This document shows positions 28,204 to 40,500 of a stretch of 64,000 nt of DNA, piece after piece; within the stretch, counting starts at the first letter, position 1; the number at the start of each line of letters is the position of its first letter. The DNA is from Neelides folsomi (lineage: Eukaryota; Arthropoda; Collembola; Neelipleona; Neelidae): positions 1 to 64,000 of the forward strand of contig JAQGBZ010000349.1 of the NCBI GenBank assembly GCA_034687125.1, given 5' to 3'. The position numbers and the translations under genes are program-made. A model generated the notes under the pieces. That model did no database searches and was not told the origin of the DNA. It worked only from the letters and a program-made list of their open reading frames with translations.

Positions 28204-30568
28204 GCGCTTCGCTTTCTTCAATTTTTATCTATTATAAATATTTGCAAAATTCCACATTAACCAAGATATAAGGTTATTCGGTGAGGGAACTGTGAGAGCC
28301 GATTTAGATCACCAGACCCATGAACTATGAAATAGAATTGAAGAGTTATGGTCTATATCCTTTTTATAAATCATATCATCTCTGTATCTTATGTGTCTTA
28401 TGTACACTTTGAAAGTATAATGTAACATATTCCAGTAAATCCATGCTTATACTCCCGGGTAATATAGGATTATACCCGGACGGGCATAATCCCTATATTA
28501 CCCGGGGGTTGAGAAGGAAGTGTGTTTTGAAAGTGTGGGGGCGACAGCGGAGAGGAACCATTGCTCAGCCGCTGGTTTCACACAGCTTTTCCCGAAAGAG
28601 AGATATAGGGACTTGTTATAAGAACCACACGAGAGAGACGACGCTTATCTCTCTTATGTTTCCTCTATAGATTCTCTCCCGCCTGGGTTCTCCGATTCGC
28701 TCATTTATACAACTCGCTCCCTTCCAATATTCACAGACTTGGTTTGAATGGGCTCACACTAACATCTTAATACCAATTAACCAATTCACCCAATTAATCA
28801 CCAATTCAAATATTCACCAATAGAGGTAAATCCACTTTTCTCTTTCTCTCACAAACTCACAACTCACAAGATTCTAATAATCTTTTGATATGAGATTGAA
28901 CATATTGGATTGTTTATCCGTTATGATCATTTTAGCACAGGTTTGCATCTTTCATTATGTTTATCATATTGGTGGAACAAAACGAAAAAAGTTTAATTTT
29001 TAGTATAAAAACAGATTTTTATTAGAATTTTGACTAAAGTTTCGAGAGTCCTTTTGTGTTTAAACTTGGTCATTAAAACTAACAATCTTTTGATTTGGTA
29101 TTCATAAGGTCTCGTTAAATTCATTATTTTACTGGAACTGAAACTGAACACTAATGAGCGAAATTGTTTTAAACGCGGATGGGAAACTGGGTCTGTTATA
29201 TTTCATTTTTATAACATTAATGAGATTTGTATCCAGATGCTCCGACCTGCCTTCGTCATTCATTTAACTCACAATAGTGCACAAGAGCACAATAGTGCAG
29301 ACTGAATTAGTTGGATTTCTTTTCTCATTTATTATAAATAAATTATAACTAATAATTGTGGTTATGATATACTGTGCTTTAATATTATGCGTTATTCATA
29401 GTTACAATAAGCTGCATAATATAGAACTTTTGTTTAACGTTACAAGCATTTAAAAGAATTATTTTTATTTTTATTGAACAGGATTATTAAATTCTTACCA
29501 AATTTTGACTTTAGAATATTTTGTGAATTAATATTTGTTCAAAACATTTGATAATACTGTCAGGGTTGGTTCACTCAGCCGTTTAATCCAATCAAAGTCA
29601 CACAAGATGTATTATACATAATGCATAAGGAAAATATGTATGGTACATGGATTTTCCTTTGAAGAAAGAGAAAATGGATTTCATGGTTCTACTTGGGACT
29701 TGGGGACAATCACTTGAATCACGTTTCTTCATTTCCATAACAGACCTGTCGCTCTTCATTTCCTTCCAATTTGTATAAAGACTTTCATCCCATTACATTA
29801 TTCTCCTCCTTTTGTTATACCAAATTGTACGCAGATAGGATCAAATCACATTAAATATTCTTTCAATCCATGGTCCATAAGGCATACAAAGTAAGTTAGA
29901 AGATGAACAAAATGTAGTTACATGTAAACCATTTGCATTTTCATTATTTACTCCTTTAGGAACTTTATTAACCTTGAAAAGGCTTTGGAAATTTCTCATC
30001 GTTAAATTGAATCCCAAAGTCAGATAAAGTTCAACTTGTCCTAAATAAGATTATTTAATTTATGGAGCATAATTAAATTAAAAAGTTAGTTCCAATAATT
30101 TTCACAACTTTACAATTTAATCAAATGAGGAAATAATAATCATTTATGATAATAATGGATAATTGGATGGCCATATTTAACGGTGGTAAACTAACTATAG
30201 TTAATAATAGGTGCATCATTACAATAAAATAATAAATGTGATGATCATTAAACAAAGCACGTTATAAAGATTGTGAGGCAGAGATTAAACTCTCAGCAAT
30301 CTCATTATTTTGTGGTCTTTGGAGGAACAAAGAAATTCTTCTCAGGTTCTTAAAAGATGTCTTGGGACTTAGCGAAAGCCACATTATTTATTTATTACGT
30401 CTAACTTCTACACGCGAGGAATAAAAAGACAAACGTGGTGAAATTTGTACGATCCAAATTCCCCTCATTTTTCAAAGAAAGTAATTAGGAGAATGGAGAA
30501 TTATGTATTAACGGTCTAATGAAAAGCTCTTTGGTTTATTTCCCCAGTGTCTCTTCCGTCTGGTGAGA
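28204..30568. other. intergenic with hairpin and possible neurensin 5' exon
   Basis: Holds a long inverted repeat at 28452-28508 and a less AT-rich patch from about 28.5 to 28.83 kb. That patch ends in a good donor (agag|gtaaat at 28825/28826) and could be a non-coding first exon of the neurensin gene, whose coding exon is preceded by a clear acceptor (ttccccag) ending at 30547. Nothing else recognised up to 30.5 kb. Confidence 0.45.
28452..28508. repeat. near-perfect hairpin (27-bp arms, 2-bp loop)
   Basis: Left arm 28452-28478 reads ctcccgggtaatataggatt then atacccg. The right arm 28481-28508 is its reverse complement except for about two substitutions and one or two length differences. 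Each arm contains the palindrome CCCGGG. No target duplication is evident. Confidence 0.85.
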
Positions 30569-33500
30569 ATGGGGAAAAAGAAAGAAAATCAGAAAGTTGA
30601 GAAAAAGAGCGGAGGCGTGAAGGAGAAAATTCAACACCTCAACCAACAACAACAAAAGCTCCCAAGTCTGCACGAGGCTTCGTCTCCAGAAATGGAAGAT
30701 CCAAAGAACCCCAAAGTGGTTCCGAAGAAAAAACGACCCAACAAACTTTTGTCACTTGGAAGCCAAGATAACAAAGAGGAACTTCCTTCTACCAGCAATC
30801 CAGAAAATCAGGAAGAGAAACCCAATGAGGGAAAACATGGGTATTCCGTATTTGGCGTCAAAAGCTATCTGCATCAGTTTTATGAAAGCATTCATTCACC
30901 AAATACTCCACAAATGACTGTTTTGAAAGATGTAAGCTTCTTAAATTCTCTTATACCTAATATTTACTGTACAGGGTGAGCTATAAGTATCTTTCTTTTT
31001 TAAATAAACAATCGTATAAAAAATAAAGATGCTTATGGCCCACCCTGTATAATAAAATAACTAATTGTAATAAACTCATATTTACGTATACTTAAAATAC
31101 TAAATGCTCAAAGTATCTATAAAATGAAGGGAAAATGGTAAGCTCTAACAGCTCAACATTAAATATAAGGTCTTTACCTTCTTAGTTTGAATAATTAGCA
31201 ACATTATTACAGTCAAATGGAATAATATTTTAATTGATTTTCAAATTAGTTCTTTCATAATTTAGTGGATGTTGTTAGTGAATGCGAAGAGAAGCTATTT
31301 ACTAAATTAATTATATATTCATTATTATTTAATAATCATTAATAATCATTATTATATATAAAATATGCTATTGAGAACATGAAACTACATTACTAGTTAC
31401 ATATTTGATTTAAGTATGGTAGATGTGAAATGCGACTGACTCTGACTCTGAGTGAAATGAAAATATTTTTATAAATTGGTTACTTCCTCTGCCAATTTCC
31501 ACCTCATTTGCGAAAAGTCAAAGTTGAAAGCATCGAAAGGAGAAAGGAGAGGTTTGGTTTGGAAAGAGGAAACTTTTTATATCTTGTGACTCTTAGAGGA
31601 AAATCGATTCAAACTTGAGACGTCTTTGGGAAGAGGAAACTTCTTTGTGAATATCTCCTTTCTTGTCACATTGGCCATATCTTCCCAACTAGGACTATAA
31701 CTGTGACTATAAGTTAATGTTAGTATGACTATCACCATTAGCTTTCTTCATAAGAGGATAAACGATGAGTGGACGGGGTCTTTTCCCATCTTTTACATTC
31801 TTCAGTCGGTCGGGAAAGAATTGAAGAAAACAGAAAAGGCCCGACTGGGTTTAATCTTTTCTAAGAGACTTAACTAAAGGATTGTCCCAATTTCTATTTC
31901 TTAATCAACTGAGCAAATAGGAAAAGAAACATTTATTCCATCATTAAATTCCCTCTAATTAAATCTTTTCATTTTCTTCATTCAGCCTCCTTCGTTGGCA
32001 GAAATTAAAAACCTTTTTCCATAATATTCTCTTATCATTATTATTTTATTGAGAGTTCAATTTGTATTTTACGTCTGGTTGATAATTTTATTAGGCCGTT
32101 GTCGTTGTCGTTTATCGGTTAAATTAATCCATTAACAGGATTGGCAAGATTAAAGTAATTCGATTTAAGTAATTGCATGAACTATCTGTATTCTGTATTA
32201 TTTGCTATATGGTAATACCTACTTATAATATGTATATCCTACATACTACGTTGTGTACTTACCTACTTACTTAAAAGCGGAATCCTCTTATTATATACGA
32301 GTCAAAGTAAAACTCAATTTAAAATATGGGTCAGAGGAAATAGGATAAATTGGAAAATGACAGAGCTAATTTGCCAAAATTTGTCAAACTATTTAGGTAT
32401 GGGTTTTTTACACGTTGTATGGAAAGTGAAAGTTTATTTAGAAGATAAAGATTTAATTCATTTGACTCAGGTTGAGTAGTTGTATTAAGTAAAAGTAAAG
32501 GTTATTTATAAAAGGTTCTTTCCAATTTGAAACTTCTTTCCCATTTCTGAATCTCAAGAGAGTAGAAAATAAACTTTAGCCAATCTTTCATACATATTTT
32601 ATGCCCAGAAAATTTTGATTACTTTTTGCTCCTCTCCATTTCTCCATGTGGAAAACAAATTACATTTAGAAGTTACATTGATGACGAGAAGTTCCATGAA
32701 GCAGAAAGAAATTCATTTGGTCATTATTCCCCATATTATTCCTATTACTACTTTTACATAAGAACCCGGGGCATATTCGCATATTCTTCTTGGATGAAAA
32801 GTTTTCAAATCGAATCCAATTTGACTTAGGACTTTCAATAATTTAATGCAGACAGGTTTAACAAATAACAAATACTCTGATAATTGGATTTTAATTAATT
32901 TGCATGCGTAGGAGTCAAATCCTTCCTACAAACTCCCACGCTAAGACAAACAAAGACAAACAAAAATAAGCCCAACTTTTAGCATATGCAAATAATCAAT
33001 ATTATACAGATTGTTATATGATATTTAAACTAGGTATTGTATTCATAGCTCTAATTAATATAATGAAGATTTAATTATGATTTCAATTTCCAAAACTCAA
33101 TGTGTTTCTTATATGTATCATTATCTCTACGTTAAACTTATTTTATGTAGCCAAGAACTATAAAAAACAAATCTACGTCTCAACATTCATAAATCATCTT
33201 ATATGGAATGAATTGTTTTACGATGATGACGTGGGTTTCTTTTATGCACCCATTTCATGCTTTCTTATATTTTGAGGTAGAGGGATTGTAGTTGAGCCAT
33301 CTTGGAAAAGACATTTGGAGAAGTTGGACAGAGTAAATAAGAAGATCCAGTTTCCTCTTTTTGTGCGCAGTTGGCAGGAGAAATGAATAGATCTATGCGA
33401 ACTTCCTCCATGATATTTTAATCCCAGACTCCTTCAGGACAATACACAACCAACTTTATACGCCCACACTTCACTCCACTTTGACTATCAGACCGGCAAT

Positions 33501-35365
33501 TCAACCTTTTATTTACCTACACTTAACTATTGCTTCGGAAAACGGGGTTTCATTATCGATCCTCCAACCTGTGCCATTTTATGGCAATTCATTGTACTTA
33601 TAACCACATGTACATTTCATACATCTAAATACAGTGAGGGCCATAAGTATCTTTCTTTTTTTAAATGGGTAACCATTTTAATGTGATTAAAGATAAAAAT
33701 CTTTAAACATCGGCGATTTATGTTAAATATACCCAGCTACAATGAAGCAAGGGTCAAAGCATAAATAAACGACAGCTACTTTTGTTTGAGAAAGCGCGAA
33801 GTTTGTAACGCGATGGATAGGACGGGGCCCGACGAGTCGCTTTTCCATGTCCTCCACGCTCTCCAGATCTCACTCTCTTGGACTTCTTTTTATGGGGTTT
33901 TGTCAAAACCAAGGTTTACGCCAAGATTCCATCAACACTTGATGAAATCAGGCTGGAATAGTCCAAGCGTTTGCAGAAGTTCAGGTTGCTATGTGCAAAC
34001 GCGGATGTGAAGCTGTCGTTTGTTTGCGTTTGCAACGCTGCCTCGAAGCTGATGGACCTCAAGTGACAAAATAATATTACTGAATATATTATATAATATA
34101 TAAGCATTACCATTGCCAAATGTTAGAAAAATTGATTAAAGATTAAAAGAGATACGAGCTGATTAAAAAAAAGAAAGATACTTGTGGCCCTCCCTGTACA
34201 TATATAGGATAAATGTTAAAAATCATAGAAGTGAGAAAAAGAGTGATTGAATAAAATTCCCAGCGTGGGAGAAGTCCTCCCTAATGTGGGAACTTTAATT
34301 AAATTCTCAACCAGGAGAAAGTGTATGGAAGTGAAACAAAGGAAAAAGCTTTGTTTGCTTTTCTTTTCGCCAGAATGGCAAAATTCTTCTATTTATTCAT
34401 TCACTTGTTGAGTCCAATGAGATCAATGAAGGCATTTGAGTTTAGAAGGCAAAACTACGGGGTTGAATTCCCACTTTCATGAGAGTTGTGAAATACAAAA
34501 AAGAATTTTAATAAAAGTGAAAAAGTTTTAATGGTTTCTTGAAAGTCTCATAAACAAGAAGTTTCTATTCATTAAAAGTTTAATATTCGCCCTTGTGCTT
34601 ATGAAATGAAACTTTGACTCCTTTGAAGAAGTGTTTTTAAAGAATTGTACAAGGTCTTTTTTATACGATTGTTCATTTAAAAAAGAAAACAACTTATGCC
34701 CACTTTGTACAGTTCATATAAAAGTAATATAAATACATGCTTTTAATATAAATATAATATTAGACATTTCTAAGTAAAATACTTTGGATTTAATTAAAAA
34801 CACTGAAGGTTGTACATTTATTAACATGATAAAAATACCAAATTGTATGCACATGAATAGATGAGATTTTTCATTAACTTTTTTTTCTGTATAGGAAGAA
34901 GATCAGGATTTTGGACATTTGATTGAAACGAAGATGAAGAAAGGTTGCGGAACAATTTGGTTCAAAATTGGATTATCTTGCGGAGCAGTTTTGTTTCTTC
35001 TCGGAGCAATTGCAATTATAATTGGCTATGCAATTCCAGCCCAGAAAGTAATTAAAGGCCGTAATGAAGATCTTGTCCAGATTGACCGAAACGCTGTAGC
35101 TTTCAATAAGAATTTGGACCTTTGTAAACTCATCGGGTTGGCGAGCTTTTGTTCGGGCGGGCTCGTTCTGGTCATTTCTCTCCTTGCTCCCACTTTCTCT
35201 TCGTCCTATTGGAACGACGAGGATCCGGCCACTGAGTCCTTCCGCATATTTGCAGCAATGGCTTTGGCCGCTGAGTCCCCTGAAGAGACTGAAGGAGGGC
35301 CAAGGAGCCCAATACCAGCCACGGAAACAATCAAATGCATCCAACCAGTTCTGGATGAAAACTGA
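30569..35365 (+). CDS. NRSN: neurensin family protein
   Basis: Two coding exons, 30569-30931 and 34895-35365, 277 aa. The first is Lys/Glu/Pro/Gln-rich and ends in the family signature YSVFGVKSYLHQFYES. The second opens with an acidic linker, then CGTIWFKIGLSCGAVLFLLG with AIAIIIGYAIP (TM1, about 140-167), a hydrophilic loop with the conserved D-x-x-A-V-A-F-N, and LCKLIGLASFCSGGLVLVIS (TM2, about 197-216). Both membrane segments match vertebrate neurensins 1/2, small-vesicle membrane proteins of neurons. The N-terminal Lys-rich extension is longer than in vertebrates. The codon before ATG 30569 is AGA, and the ORF is open only to a GTG at 30563. The intron carries three mariner-family insertions. 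Confidence 0.9.
30972..31047. mobile_element. Tc1/mariner-type MITE, copy 1
   Basis: A 76-bp near-palindrome. The left end is CAGGGTGAGCTATAAGTATC; the right end read inward is CAGGGTGGGCCATAAGCATC. Flanking TA dinucleotides (30970-71, 31048-49) are the expected target duplication. It starts 40 bp after the neurensin exon 1 donor. Confidence 0.85.
33632..34196 (+). mobile_element. Tc1/mariner element with transposase remnant
   Basis: A 565-bp element with the same ends as the MITEs (CAGTGAGGGCCATAAGTATC left, CAGGGAGGGCCACAAGTATC right inward) and flanking TA. Inside, around 33855-33955, one frame reads RSPDLTLLDFFLWGFVKTKV, the C-terminal DDE-type transposase block of arthropod mariner-superfamily elements, then hits a stop. 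Most of the transposase is deleted, so it cannot be active by itself. Confidence 0.85.
34650..34707. mobile_element. Tc1/mariner-type MITE, copy 3 (eroded)
   Basis: 58 bp, flanked by TA. The right end read inward (CAAAGTGGGCATAAG) and the loop (TTTAAATGAACAATCG) match the family. The left arm is shortened and diverged. Confidence 0.7.
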
Positions 35366-37588
35366 AGTGAAATGCAAAAATGGATTTTATGAAATTTTAA
35401 ATATTTAGGAAAATCTTGCATGCACTTTGGACTAAATGGTAAATAGTAAATATTTAAATTGTTATTTACAGCATTACTAACATTATTAGCAACTTAACTA
35501 ATATATAAAATTTTCAACATAATTATGCAACTACTTATAAATAATATTTTAGGAAATCTAAAATAAATTTATTATAAATAACACAAATTTTTATTACTCC
35601 TCTATTATAACTTACAATATTAAACGGAGCATTCCAAAAATTGAGATATACCGTATATTGTATTAGTTTATCTAATTGTATAACTTTTAACTGACATGTA
35701 AGTTTGCCTAATTTAATTTGTAAACATACTTACCAAATAGGTTAAATGATTTATACTTACATTTATTAAAAATGTATTCTCATTATTATTGTATTAAGTA
35801 TCTTATAGATATTTTTCATAAATATAAACTATTAATCTATTTATATAACTAAATATTAATGTTTAAGATAAAAATAAAGACAATTATGGAATCTACTGGA
35901 ATATAAATTTTACTATGTACTTACACTAAAAGTAAGATTATTAGGTATAAATAATTAAATTGTTAATAATTATGATTTTAGGATAAATTTAATTTATTAA
36001 AAGTACAATTATGTTCATTTTCGTTATTTATTACATATAAATAGATTTAAATTATAATTATTAAATATGTTATTAAATAAATGTTAAGTTAAAAATATAA
36101 AAACCTACAGAATGTTAAATGGTAATCCACTGAAAAGTGAATACAATTCCTAAATGGAAAAATGTAGTTATGGTCCTAATTATGTAATGAAATTATGCAT
36201 TTGCTTCAAAAACACTAAATGATAAGATAACTTAATGTATAAAAGATATTTGAATTAATTTTTAAATATTTAATAAGCGTAAAGTTTAAAAATTAAGGAA
36301 TTTATGAATGAAATATTTTAGAATATATAATAATACATTTATATTTATTAATTAAATGGCTACCCACGAATGCATGGTTAGACAGTAAACATACGAAGTT
36401 AACTATAAATATATATTATGGAAATAAATGATATACAAATTGGGGATTTTACAAATCCCCATAAATAAAGTAGTACAATCAAAGAAATTCAAAGAGATTC
36501 AATCAAAATTTCAATTTTGTTACAATGTAATTTGAGTGCTACAAAGTTTGAAAATCATTCATGAGAAAGAATTTAAATATTATAAAAATGAGAATATAAT
36601 TATTGTATTTAGGCAAAATTAGTTTATAATACAATATACCTATAATATATATTATAAAAAATATTTATTATATATAAAATTTTATGCATGTACAGGTATG
36701 TGCGTTAAATATACAAATGCCTTGATTAAATGAACTATTATAAAAGTTTTGAATTAAGTATTAAACCCAAATTGTGTGTTAAATAATTATTTTCAAAAAA
36801 ATAAATCTATTAACTATTAAATTATTCTATATATAGTATGACATCGACTATGCGTCCTGAAAATGTCCTAAGATTTTTTAACAAAAATACAAGAGTCTAT
36901 TACAGTAAAAGAGATAGTTAATATTATATTCTAGAATGTTTACCTAACTTGTTTTTTGTCAATTTTTGTATTATTATTTACTTGTTTATCAATTATTAAA
37001 ATAATTATCTTACAGATGCGCGATGGGCCGATGGATGCATTATGCAGTTTATGCATGATATAAATTTATGGTAAAAATTGTGGATGATTAAAATTTTCGA
37101 TGTATTTATTTTTATTGCATGCATCTTATATATTAATTAATAAATTATTGAGACGAATAAAAATAAATTGTTTTAATATTGATATTAAAATTATTTCCCA
37201 TCAAAAATTTTTTACTCTTAAAATAATTAACCATAAAAGTAACATATTGCGCAAAGAGCAAAAAATTAAGGGTCATGGTATTTGAATTTATTTTGGCTCA
37301 TATTGTCATAATTCATAATATTTAAGTATACTAAATTAGTGAATATATTGAATTGTAGAAACATTAAGCAACGTTTAACGTTTAGTAACGTTTGTTTATG
37401 TTGTTTATGTCAATGATAAATAATTCATAATTGGAGTGGCGGGTGAAGAGACTGAATTTCGTTAGATGGGTCTGGGGAATGTTTTCATGTGTAAATGTAG
37501 GAAAAGGATACAATTGGGATTGGACATAAATTGCACAGGTTCCTATTTTCGGGTGTTCACGAAATTTAAAGGGGGAGAGTGAAGGAAT
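35366..37588. other. intergenic, neurensin 3' flank and PHACTR promoter 1
   Basis: Very AT-rich. An AATAAA at 35562-35567 is a plausible neurensin poly(A) signal. The last 150 bp or so before 37589 is less AT-rich and should contain the first PHACTR promoter or 5' UTR. No ORF worth reporting. Confidence 0.5.
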
Positions 37589-40500
37589 ATGGCTGAGGGA
37601 CCCGAGGAGACCCTTCATCACAAAAACTCCGATCCCGGGTCTTTCAAGAGGTCAAAGGAGCTGATCGGGGCCTCTTGGCTGAAGGAGCTCTCTTTTCCTC
37701 ACCTCCCAAATGGAGACAGGGTGGGACAACAGCTGAAGAACTCCGAGACGTCGGAGAATCTCGACAACCTTCACTCGCTTGTCGGCGGGAGCATGAAGGA
37801 ATCAAAGACTTTCTCATTCGGACTAAGAAATTTTGCTGATAACGATTCTGGTAATTAAATTATTTATTATACTCTTCAAATAGATTTAAAAAAATGTAAA
37901 ATAGGATTTTATTAAATGGTTTCATCCTCATTTTATTCTAACCCATTTTAAAATAAGTTTATTTAGGGCAATGGAAATTCCACATCTAATATGTTTTATA
38001 ATTTAAACTATGCTTCATTATATCATTTTAATTCTTATTAATAATGGTTGTTGAGTGAACCAAAATCATGTGACATTTTGTTGGTGGATAATCCAAATTG
38101 TATTTTTATATAATTCAATACTCAAAGATAACAAAACGATGAAAATGTTTCCATTTTCTCTGATTTTGAATTTAATTTAAATGACGAAGGTCCGACAATG
38201 TGATGTTAACGAAGAACAAAGAGTATTTTTAATAACTCTTTGGGGCCATTTACAATAGACTAATCAAAAAACTTAAACTACATCTATTTTTCTTTTACTC
38301 TTCCTTTAGCACATTTCCGAATATTTTTTTATTTAAATGTTACTTAATTGATCAGTAAGGGCTTACAAACCTGGAGAATAAGTTTATATATTTCCATAAA
38401 TAATTATCAAACTCTCTATTAATTAAATATTTAAGCAATTAATTTACTTGGCCAGATAATCTTGAATTGGTTGTAAGAATAAATTGTTAATCCAAAAGGA
38501 ACAAAACCTTTTGTAATTTCAATATCAATATCGTCAATACAATGCAATTAGATTTTTTGACTTGACAATTCTGAATTCTAAAGAGGACATCGATGCATTC
38601 ATTTTATTTAAGATTTAAATGACGTTTCAATTGGGAATCTCACGGTTAAAGTCATTTACCTAGGATAGATTTTAGTTATAGTTTTTTTTGAACAACTTTC
38701 ATGTATTCTTTTCTATTCTTTTCTCAAGATCTCAATTGTATAATTTATAAGAAAACGAAACTGGTAGTTAAAATGCTACCCAATCTTTTATAAAGTGCAC
38801 AGCAAATGAGAATTTTTACATACTGCGTAAATTTACAGCCCCCATCAATCAATTTGAAGGGAAATGTTTAAGGCGTAAAGATACAGGTATATGAAATGCA
38901 CACCGTTCCATTCCAAGGTGCTTAAAGCGGGTCAATTTATATGCGAGAGGACTTAATAGTTTTACGAGATCTTATGTTCCGAATTTCAATCACGTCTGGA
39001 GTCATTCCTCTGCAGTAGTTGAAATTTGATGATGAATTGAAATCGAATTCTCCTTTGACTCCCTGCATGTTTTTAATCTATCCCATCTTGGCCCTATCCC
39101 CCCCGTATTACTTTAAACTTTTCTTCACTCTACTGCACACATACAAGTACTTTGTACTGTACTGCAGTGGTCAACACCTAGATACCGTATACAGTATACA
39201 TGTATGATTTATAAAGATTGTATAAATGTATATGAATAATGTACCATATATAAAAAAGGTATTATGAAGATTGTATATGAAGAATGTATATAAAGAACTT
39301 TTATTAAGAACATAGGGTAGGATAAAGAAGTTAGATAATGGTGGTGGTAATATGTTCTACCAGAGGAGGTCAACTGGGTAGAGGTAACCGTTGAGAAGAA
39401 TGTTGCGTAGAGGGAGAGTATCGGGTTCTCTCATCCTTGGATTCCCTTCGTGTGTATAATGAAGGTGTGTGTGTGTGGAGATGTTTGGATTCACCTCGAG
39501 GGCAATCATCATGCGTTGGCCTTTTTTCCCCCATGGAAGGAAGGGAGGGACCCACAGGTATGCAAGGAAAGTTGTAAGAAACGCGGGATCCCCTACGAGA
39601 TGATGATGAGGTGGAGGCCTCACCTTCCCTCCGGACAACCCAACAGTCTCCTACGCGGTGAACAACACATTCCACTTGCTCATCCTCCAACCCACAACGA
39701 TACGGGCCATGAGTTAAATTTTACTAATTCATAACGTCTTTACCCAAGTGTAGTAATCTACAAGACTCAACAACATTATTTAATTATACAATTTGGAGAG
39801 GATTAGGAATTTAGTTAGGAATTTAGTTTAGTTTATTTAGATAAATATTTGATGTGATATTTGTAGGATCTCACAAATTGGCCGTTGAGTTTTATATTTT
39901 TAATATTTGTTGAATTGTCGATTTGAGCGTTTAAACTACATTTGACCTGATAGTGACCCTTGTGAGTTAAGTAAGATTTTATTAGTTGGATTTGATTCTT
40001 TATGGTCGTTAAACTGTGGGTGATTGTGTTTAATTTCCCAGGAATTTGTGAATCATAAGGAGGGGAGTGTTCGTGTGTGTTGTTTAATAATAATAAGTGT
40101 CTCTTCAATTCGACTCGATTTGGGATAAAGAGACGGAAGAGGGATTTTGAATAGAAGGACTTTTCTCGTTCCGGGGTCTTGGATGGGTTTTGAATGGAAG
40201 AGCTGAAGCTGAGTGATGCTTCGGAATGGATCTTCTGTGATTGGAGTAAGGAAGACCCCTCCGGAGACCCTCCGGAAATTGAGACAATTGGCGAGGATGA
40301 ATTTTACCCTCTTCCCCTCAAACTAACTGTTGGGAGGATCCTTGAAACAATGGGTCCAGTCACGACATTCTGTGCTGCGGTTTCTCCGCATGTCAACCAT
40401 CGGACGGGGTACAACAATGCGGCCCTCAACAACCTCAACAGAACCAAGAGCTTGGACAATTTGAATTTTGCGGAGAAACGCCAATTGATTGCCTCGACGC

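Noticed and set aside
39357-39734. Three overlapping ORFs in a GC-richer patch
   Set aside because: Open in several frames at once, as expected from composition; no conserved motif in any.
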